A DNA stretch of 64,000 nt from Coprenecus sp949297365. Lineage in GTDB: Bacteria; Bacteroidota; Bacteroidia; Bacteroidales; UBA932. The notes beneath the pieces are model-generated. The model searched no databases. It was not told the origin of the DNA and saw only the letters and a list, made by a program, of their open reading frames with translations. This document shows, one piece after another, positions 58,358-64,000 of the stretch; positions within the stretch are counted from its first letter, which is position 1; every line of letters starts with the position of its first letter. The translations under genes and the position numbers were made by a program. The stretch covers positions 1,364,001-1,428,000 of the forward strand of contig OZ006987.1 in NCBI GenBank assembly GCA_963931055.1, given 5' to 3'.

Positions 58358-59659
58358 CTAGGCGGGGATTCTGGAGAAGACCTGGCGGCGGGCGGTGAGG
58401 GTCATGTAGATGTCGCGGGCGATGAGGTGGGCGAAGTAGGCCATGTAGAGGGCCTGGATGCCCATCAGGCCGCGGAAGGCGAAGTAACAGGCGTAGAATG
58501 ACACGCAGGCCCAGATCATGCCGTTGCGGATGGCCCGTGCAGCGGTGGCCCCGATGAAGATACCGTCCCACATGAAGGCCATGCAGCTGAACGCCGGCAT
58601 GATTACCAGCCATATCATATAAGGTCTGGATGCATCGATTACAGCTGTCTCGGTGGTCATCATGCTGACCATCCACTGTCCGCCGATGCCGTAGGCCACG
58701 GTTGAGATGACGGCCAGCCCTGCAGTCCATATGAAGAGCAGACGGACGGCCTTGTGCAGTGACGGCTTGTCCTGAGCCCCGATGTAGCGTCCCGTAAGGG
58801 CTTCTCCGGCGTATGCGAATCCGTCCAGAATGTAGGAGTAGAGCATCAGCAGCTTCATGATGATGGTGCTGACGGCCAGCTGTACGTCACCGTAATGGGC
58901 GGCCAGAGATGTGAATCCGCAGTATATCAGCATGAAGCAGAGCGAGCGCAGGAAGAGGTTGGCATTGAGCACATAGAACGACTTCATGTACTTGAACCGC
59001 ACGTCCCGCCTTATGTTGACGTATCCGAACAGTTTGCGGTAGTGTACTGCCATCAGTACCGAGGCCAGGATGAGGCCGGTGTACTGGGCGATGACCGTGC
59101 CGAGCGCGACTCCTGCGAAGCCGAGCGGAGTGTGCAGGCCCAGCCAGATACTGGCCGATAGGTTGACTATATTGACCGTCATGTCCACTATCATCGGAAA
59201 GACGGTATTCTGCATACCGATGAACCAGCCCTTGAAGACCATCAGCGAGAGGGTGGCCGGAGCGTCCCATATCCTGATGAAGAAATACTTGCGGGCCAGT
59301 TCCTGCACTTCTCCGGAGCAGTCTATGAACAGAAACGCCGTCTCGACGAACAGCCACTGAATGGCTATCAGGAAAGTAGCCGAGAGCAGGGCTGTCGATT
59401 CTCCCTGGACGAAATACTTTATGGCTCCGGCCATGTCCTTGCGGCCGTAGGCCTGGGCGGTCAGACCGCCGGTGCCGACCCGCAGAAAGCCGAAGTTCCA
59501 GTACAGCAGATCGAAGAGCATCGAGCCTACTGCGATGGCCCCGATAGCGGCCACATTGCCCAGGCGGCCGGATACGGCGATGTCTACCATGCCCACCAGG
59601 GGGACGGTGATGTTGGCCAGGATGCTTGGAACAGCGAGCTTGAGTATCCGTCTGTTCAT
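58358..59659 (-). CDS. MATE-family efflux transporter (DinF-like)
   Basis: Inner-membrane antiporter of 433 residues with about 12 helices and two internal halves. Family features are the N-terminal LAVPSILANITVPLVGMVDI, the helix-3/4 motif GSMLFDLLYWNFGFLRVGTG with GLTAQAYGRKD, and the second-half YILDGFAYAGEALTGRYIG. It probably exports cationic compounds; the substrate is unknown. rsgA starts on the same strand upstream and stops 4 bp before its ATG, so they form an operon. Confidence 0.92.
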   Translation of the reverse strand: MNRRILKLAVPSILANITVPLVGMVDIAVSGRLGNVAAIGAIAVGSMLFDLLYWNFGFLRVGTGGLTAQAYGRKDMAGAIKYFVQGESTALLSATFLIAIQWLFVETAFLFIDCSGEVQELARKYFFIRIWDAPATLSLMVFKGWFIGMQNTVFPMIVDMTVNIVNLSASIWLGLHTPLGFAGVALGTVIAQYTGLILASVLMAVHYRKLFGYVNIRRDVRFKYMKSFYVLNANLFLRSLCFMLIYCGFTSLAAHYGDVQLAVSTIIMKLLMLYSYILDGFAYAGEALTGRYIGAQDKPSLHKAVRLLFIWTAGLAVISTVAYGIGGQWMVSMMTTETAVIDASRPYMIWLVIMPAFSCMAFMWDGIFIGATAARAIRNGMIWACVSFYACYFAFRGLMGIQALYMAYFAHLIARDIYMTLTARRQVFSRIPA

Positions 59660-59663
59660 CGTT

Positions 59664-60635
59664 CTACCTGTATTTGCCCTCCTCGTCCAGCATTCCGAGA
59701 TAGGATGTATAGCGTTCCGGGGATATTGTGCCTTCTTCCACTGCCTCCAGTACCGCGCAGCCCGGTTCGTGGGTGTGGGTGCAGGGTTTGTAGCGGCAGT
59801 TGTCGGCTATCCGCAGCATCTCGGGAAAGTAGGTGGAGATCTCCTCCGGCTCGATGTCCACGAGGCCGAAGCCCCTGATGCCCGGGGTATCGATGATGAA
59901 GCCGCCTCCGTGAACGGGATATATCTCGTAGAAAGTGGTGGTGTGCTTTCCCTGCCGGTATTTGTCCGATATCTCCGATGTCTTGGGGTCGAGAGCGGGA
60001 TCTATGGCCTTGATAAGCGAGGACTTGCCGACACCAGATACTCCTGAGAACATGGAGACGCCGCCCTCATTGCATTTTTTACGAAGTTCGTCAATGCCCT
60101 CGCCGGTAAGCACTGAGATGTCCATTATGGGATAGCCGGCATCGCCGTAGATGCTGTGGAACAGCCCGCTTCTGGCAGTCAGCTCCTCATTGTCCTTGTA
60201 GAGGTCGCATTTGTTGAGGATGATTGTCACCGGCACTTTATATGCCTCGCAGGTGACCAGGAAGCGGTCGATGAAGGGCCACTTGGTCTCGGGACAGTCA
60301 AGGGTGACTATCAGATAGGCCGTATCGATGTTGGAGGCAAGGATGTGGCACTGACGGGAGAGGTTGGTGGACTTGCGGATGATGTAGTTCTTTCTCGGCA
60401 GCACCTTGGTGATGGTCGCCTCGTCCGCCGGTCTGCCGTCGCTGCCCACCGGTACGGAATATTCCACGCGGTCGCCTACGGCCACGGGGTTGGTGGCCGT
60501 CGAGCCGCTCAGCCGCAGCTTTCCTCTTACCACTGCGTTGAATGGCTCCCACAGCGGCAGCTCCGACAGCAGATAGTGGCTGCCCGTGTTCTTGACCACG
60601 GTGGCGGTCCCGGTATGTACTTTGTTCTCGCCCAT
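59664..60635 (-). CDS. rsgA: Ribosome small-subunit GTPase RsgA
   Basis: Circularly permuted GTPase that matures the 30S subunit. The start is ATG 60635 (MGENKVHTGTATVV); the frame runs further upstream through the divergent prenyl synthase gene and is not real there. An N-terminal OB fold is followed by motifs in permuted order: LNKCD (G4), FSGVSGVGKSSLI (G1), DTPGIRGFGL (G3). A C-terminal zinc knuckle (CRYKPCTHTHEPGC) ends the chain. Its 323 residues are normal. The divergent -7 elements of rsgA and the prenyl synthase gene lie within 40 bp. Confidence 0.96.
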   Translation of the reverse strand: MGENKVHTGTATVVKNTGSHYLLSELPLWEPFNAVVRGKLRLSGSTATNPVAVGDRVEYSVPVGSDGRPADEATITKVLPRKNYIIRKSTNLSRQCHILASNIDTAYLIVTLDCPETKWPFIDRFLVTCEAYKVPVTIILNKCDLYKDNEELTARSGLFHSIYGDAGYPIMDISVLTGEGIDELRKKCNEGGVSMFSGVSGVGKSSLIKAIDPALDPKTSEISDKYRQGKHTTTFYEIYPVHGGGFIIDTPGIRGFGLVDIEPEEISTYFPEMLRIADNCRYKPCTHTHEPGCAVLEAVEEGTISPERYTSYLGMLDEEGKYR

Positions 60636-60681
60636 GAACTTTGTTTCGTGCCGCGAAGATACAAAATTTGGAGACTTTGCG

Positions 60682-60689
60682 TATCTTTG
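60682..60689 (+). promoter_or_regulatory. -7 element of the prenyl synthase gene
   Basis: TATCTTTG, 30 bp before the ATG at 60720. A mirror copy, TATCTTCG on the minus strand (60654-60661), probably starts rsgA. The two promoters therefore overlap. Confidence 0.5.
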
Positions 60690-60719
60690 CCCCGCAACGC
60701 AATGCAAAGTAATATCAAG

Positions 60720-61697
60720 ATGTATACATTGGCAGAGATAGACAAGATAGTCTCCAACGGGATATGCGCCCTGGATCTGAAAGGGGAGCCTGAGGAACTT
60801 TACAGACCTATAGAATACACTATGTCCATCGGGGGCAAGCGGATCCGTCCGCGTCTGGCCCTGCTGGTCTGCTCGCTGTTCTCGGACGAGATAGATGCCT
60901 CGCAGGTGTATCCGGCACTCGGTCTGGAGATATTCCATTCATTTACTCTGATACACGACGATATCATGGACAGGGCGGATCTTAGGCGAGGGCAGCTCAC
61001 CGTCTATAAAAAGTGGAACGAGAATATCGCCATACTTTCCGGAGACGTGATGTCTATCCAGGCCTATGAGTATGTAAGCAAGGCACCTTCGGACAAGCTG
61101 CGGGCCGTGCTGGAGATATTCAGTGATACAGCCAGGAAGGTCTGCGAGGGGCAGCAGTACGATATGAATTACGAGACGATGCCGGTGGTGACGATGGATG
61201 ACTACATCATGATGATAGGTCTGAAGACCTCGGCCCTGATAGCTGGTGCGGCCAGGATGGGCGCGGTGCTCGGCGGAGCTGACGCGAAGTCGGCCGAGGC
61301 TCTGTATCAGTACGGCTATGACCTGGGTCTGGCGTTTCAGATAACGGATGATTATCTGGATACGTTCGGAGACCCGGCCGTGTTCGGCAAGAATATCGGA
61401 GGCGATATCATGAACAATAAGAAGACGTGGCTCTACATCGAGGCGGCCCGTCTGGCTGTAGGAGAGCAGAAGGCACGTTTTGAGCAGATATTCCGGATGG
61501 GTGAGGACCGTGCGGCAGAGAAGATCGCTGCGGCTCAGCAGCTGTTTACGGAGCTTGGAGTCAAGGACAATGCCGAGAAGGCCATAGAGCACTATTTCCA
61601 TAGGGCAATGGAGACTGTCGAGGGACTGTCCCTCGGAACGCAAAAGCTCTCCCTGCTCGAGGAGTTCGCAACTCAGATAACCTACCGCCGCAAATGA
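60720..61697 (+). CDS. Polyprenyl (octaprenyl/heptaprenyl-type) diphosphate synthase
   Basis: Trans-prenyltransferase of 325 residues that builds the quinone side chain. The start ATG 60720 (MYTLAEIDKIV) is chosen for its fit to relatives; ATG 60702 is also possible. The first Asp-rich motif is HDDIMDRADLRRG, the second ITDDYLDTFGD, and the GGKRIRPRL motif is near the N-terminus. Chain length cannot be read, but the bulky residues near the first motif suggest a long-chain product. It overlaps the U32 gene by 4 bp (ATGA). Confidence 0.94.
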   Translation: MYTLAEIDKIVSNGICALDLKGEPEELYRPIEYTMSIGGKRIRPRLALLVCSLFSDEIDASQVYPALGLEIFHSFTLIHDDIMDRADLRRGQLTVYKKWNENIAILSGDVMSIQAYEYVSKAPSDKLRAVLEIFSDTARKVCEGQQYDMNYETMPVVTMDDYIMMIGLKTSALIAGAARMGAVLGGADAKSAEALYQYGYDLGLAFQITDDYLDTFGDPAVFGKNIGGDIMNNKKTWLYIEAARLAVGEQKARFEQIFRMGEDRAAEKIAAAQQLFTELGVKDNAEKAIEHYFHRAMETVEGLSLGTQKLSLLEEFATQITYRRK

Positions 61698-62935
61698 GCA
61701 AGGGACACAGACTTGAGATAATGGCCCCGGCCGGATGCTTCGAGGCCCTTACCGCTGCCGTGCAGGCTGGGGCTGATTCGGTGTATTTCGGGGTCGAGGA
61801 CCTGAACATGCGCTCGCACAGCGCGAACAATTTTACTCTCTCCGACCTTCCGGAGATAGTCCGCTACTGTTCGGAGAATGACGTAAAGACCTATCTGGCT
61901 CTCAATATCATCCTGTATGACGAGGATGTCCCCAAGGCATACAGCACTCTCGATGCAGCGAAGGAGGCGGGAGTTACGGCCGTCATAGCTTCGGATATCA
62001 CGACTATAGAGTACGCCCGCCGTATCGGTATGGAAGTGCATATCTCCACTCAGCTCAATATTTCCAATACGGAGGCAGTCCGCTTCTACTCCCGGTATGC
62101 CGATGTGATGGTCCTGGCCCGGGAACTCAATCTGGATCAGGTCAAGGCCATCACCGACCGCATAGCCTCCGAGCATATCATGGGGCCTTCGGGCCGTCCG
62201 GTGCAGATAGAGATGTTCTGCCACGGTGCTCTCTGCATGGCGGTTTCGGGTAAGTGTTACTTGAGCCTGCACGAGAACAATCATTCTGCCAACCGGGGCT
62301 CCTGTCTCCAGCTCTGCCGCCGGGGCTATCGCGTCACGGACCTCGAGACGGGTTACGAACTGGAGATTGACAATAAGTATATCATGTCTCCCAAAGACCT
62401 GTGTACCATAGAGTTCCTGGATAAAATGGCGGCAGCCGGCGTCTCGGTCTTCAAGATAGAGGGCCGCGCCCGTCCGGCGGAATACGTGCAGAAGGTGGTC
62501 AGTGCCTACCGTGTTGCGGCGGATGCGGTGGAGGCCGGCACTTTCACTCCGGAGTTCGGAGCCTCGTTCAAGGCTCAGCTCTCCGAGGTCTTCAACCGCG
62601 GCTTCTGGGACGGCTACTATCAGGGTGCCCGCTTGGGCGAGTGGAGCAGCGTCTACGGCAGCAGCGCGACCATGAAGAAGACCTACGCCGGTAAGGTCAA
62701 CAATTATTTCTCCAACCTCGGAGTGGCCGAGATCATCGTTGAGGCGGCTCCGCTGAAAGTCGGCCAGCACATTCTCATCATCGGCCCTACCACAGGTGTC
62801 GTGGAGATGGACATCCCGGAGATCCGCGTAGACCTCATACCGGCTCAGAGCGCGGCCCAGGGAGTGGCCTGCTCCATCCCCGTCCCCACCCGTGTCCGCC
62901 GTGCCGACAAAGTCTACATCTTCGAGCACAAATAA
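61694..62935 (+). CDS. Peptidase U32-family protein (TrhP/RlhA-like)
   Basis: A 413-residue protein of the U32 family, now known mainly as hydroxylases of tRNA or rRNA bases that take prephenate as donor. The N-terminus is IMAPAGCFEALTAAVQAGAD then SVYFG. The iron-sulfur or metal cysteines are present in EMFCHGALCMAVSGKCYLS and RGSCLQLCRRGY. The sequence is closest in form to TrhP, which makes 5-hydroxyuridine at the wobble base; RlhA is the alternative. It overlaps the prenyl synthase gene and is followed by dnaE. Confidence 0.92.
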   Translation: MSKGHRLEIMAPAGCFEALTAAVQAGADSVYFGVEDLNMRSHSANNFTLSDLPEIVRYCSENDVKTYLALNIILYDEDVPKAYSTLDAAKEAGVTAVIASDITTIEYARRIGMEVHISTQLNISNTEAVRFYSRYADVMVLARELNLDQVKAITDRIASEHIMGPSGRPVQIEMFCHGALCMAVSGKCYLSLHENNHSANRGSCLQLCRRGYRVTDLETGYELEIDNKYIMSPKDLCTIEFLDKMAAAGVSVFKIEGRARPAEYVQKVVSAYRVAADAVEAGTFTPEFGASFKAQLSEVFNRGFWDGYYQGARLGEWSSVYGSSATMKKTYAGKVNNYFSNLGVAEIIVEAAPLKVGQHILIIGPTTGVVEMDIPEIRVDLIPAQSAAQGVACSIPVPTRVRRADKVYIFEHK

Positions 62936-62967
62936 TTGCTCGGGCGGAGGAAATAGTGTTATCTTTG
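62935..62967 (+). promoter_or_regulatory. Promoter of dnaE
   Basis: ATTG (62935-62938), a 21-bp spacer and TATCTTTG (62960-62967), one change from consensus. It lies 24 bp before the dnaE ATG and begins right at the end of the U32 gene. Confidence 0.65.
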
Positions 62968-62991
62968 TGGGGAAGAAATCAAGGATAATAT

Positions 62992-64000
62992 ATGTCATTC
63001 GCCCACCTGCATGTCCATACCCAGTATTCGATTCTGGACGGTCAGTCCAAGATAAGGGATCTGATCGATACTGCCGTGGCCAACGGTCAGCCGGCCCTGG
63101 CGATTACCGATCACGGCAATATGTTCGGTGTAAAGGAGTTCCTGGATACGGTGGCTAAGAAAGAGGCTCCGTTGAAGCCTATCGTGGGTTGCGAGATGTA
63201 TGTGGCGGGGAACAGCCGCTTTGACCGCAAGGGCCGCGAGGACCAGAGTTCCTACCATCTGATCATGCTGGCCAAGAACATGGATGGCTACCACAACCTC
63301 ATCAAGCTCTCGTCGAAGGCTTACATTGAGGGCTTCTACTACAAGCCGCGCATTGACCACGAGCTTATAGAGCAGTACCACGAGGGTATAGTCTGCTGCT
63401 CGGCCTGTCTGGGCGGAGAGGTGCCTCAGGCCATCATGGAGGGAAAGCTGGAGGAGGCGGAGCGCATAGCGGCGTGGTACAAGTCCATCTTCGGTGACGA
63501 CTATTATCTGGAGGTGCAGCGGCACGAGACCGACGTACCCGGAGCGGAGAAGAGCACCTTCGAGCATCAGCAGCAGGTCAACGAGGTGATATTCAAGATA
63601 GCGGAGAAGCTGGGCATCAAGGTGGTGGCCACCAATGACGTGCATTTCGTGCGCAAGGAGGACGGCCCGGCACACGACCGTCTGATCTGCATCAGCACCA
63701 ACTCCGACTTTGACGACCCCAAGCGTCTGCGCTACACCCAGCAGGAATACCTCAAGTCCACCGAGGAGATGTCGGCCATCTTCGCCGACCATCCCGAGGT
63801 GATATCCAATACCCTGGAGATCGTGGACAAATGCGAGGTGCTGAACCTCAATCACGACCCGATTCTCCCGATATTTCCTCTGCCGGAGGGATTCACAGAT
63901 TCCAACGATTATCTGCACTTCCTTACCTATGAGGGAGCGCACCGCCGTTACGGGGAGGACATACCCGAGGCCACGAGGGAGAGGATTGACTTCGAGCTGG
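62992..64000 (+). CDS. dnaE: DNA polymerase III alpha subunit (3' end missing)
   Basis: Replicative polymerase catalytic subunit. The start ATG 62992 gives the PHP domain with HLHVHTQYSILDG, ALAITDHGNMFGVKEF and GCEMYVA. The frame is open to the window end, so 336 of an expected 1200 or more residues are visible and the polymerase active site lies beyond. The metal-binding PHP residues His and Asp in HLHVH, DHGN and the later ACLGGE segment are kept. Confidence 0.97.
   Translation, partial: MSFAHLHVHTQYSILDGQSKIRDLIDTAVANGQPALAITDHGNMFGVKEFLDTVAKKEAPLKPIVGCEMYVAGNSRFDRKGREDQSSYHLIMLAKNMDGYHNLIKLSSKAYIEGFYYKPRIDHELIEQYHEGIVCCSACLGGEVPQAIMEGKLEEAERIAAWYKSIFGDDYYLEVQRHETDVPGAEKSTFEHQQQVNEVIFKIAEKLGIKVVATNDVHFVRKEDGPAHDRLICISTNSDFDDPKRLRYTQQEYLKSTEEMSAIFADHPEVISNTLEIVDKCEVLNLNHDPILPIFPLPEGFTDSNDYLHFLTYEGAHRRYGEDIPEATRERIDFEL

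Noticed and set aside
60156..60719. Long N-terminal extension of the prenyl synthase
   Set aside because: Antisense to rsgA; family members begin at MYT, at 60720.

Overview
The window is chromosomal DNA from a member of the Bacteroidota, most likely order Bacteroidales. The evidence is a SusC/SusD outer-membrane nutrient pair, many promoters of the Bacteroides type (TTTG, about 20 bp, TAnnTTTG), a split transketolase, the sigma-54 activator-LptE-SecG cluster, PadR/PspC genes and many small beta-barrel outer-membrane proteins. By eye the base composition is GC-rich for the phylum, and several inserted genes are visibly AT-richer. The species cannot be named from sequence alone. No rRNA, tRNA, CRISPR array, complete insertion sequence or prophage was found. 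Both ends cut genes: SusC at the left, dnaE at the right.

Layout. 1-7254: SusC, a frameshifted SusD, a TlpA-like thioredoxin lipoprotein and DsbD, one nutrient-uptake and redox operon. 7276-9801: accessory islet with an AAA ATPase, the tail of a lost EamA permease and a Fic protein with repeated operator-like sites. 9804-15526: two beta-barrel proteins, aspS, a YqeY protein, then a minus-strand group with an SDR enzyme and a lipoprotein; a second copy of that lipoprotein's tail lies on the far side of the SDR gene. 15527-16350: no gene. 16351-20324: PiT phosphate carrier, PhoB-like regulator, soluble PhoR-like kinase. 20316-28011: rnhB with an XRE regulator, an EF-G2-type translation factor, and a six-gene operon (split transketolase, ECF sigma factor, putative anti-sigma, Spy-like protein, LolD-like ATPase). 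28073-32955: lepA, ppk, ppx. 33040-40060: OmpA/TPR lipoprotein, sigma-54 activator, LptE, secG, PspC and PadR genes. 40179-41740: a second accessory ATPase behind a duplicated dyad. 41744-46510: beta-barrel protein, LuxR regulator with hemerythrin protein, feoAB. 46604-49026: 84-bp tandem repeats and rnr. 49103-50804: nested inverted repeats, an EamA pseudogene and a RhuM protein. 50812-53890: rdgB, recO and a two-gene AAA/DUF4276 module. 53895-64000: GH3 enzyme, COG0523 metallochaperone, S41 protease, MATE exporter, rsgA, prenyl synthase, U32 protein, dnaE.

The strongest unexpected signal is a probable phosphate regulon. Tandem 11-bp repeats resembling Pho boxes lie upstream of both the PiT gene and ppk, each ending exactly 8 bp before the -7 element. 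The PiT gene is followed directly by a PhoB/PhoR-like pair. Other leads are an AAA ATPase/TOPRIM-like DUF4276 pair that could be a defence module, an EF-G paralogue lacking the catalytic histidine, tandemly repeated promoter DNA before rnr, and accessory genes that each sit next to or contain a conspicuous palindrome.
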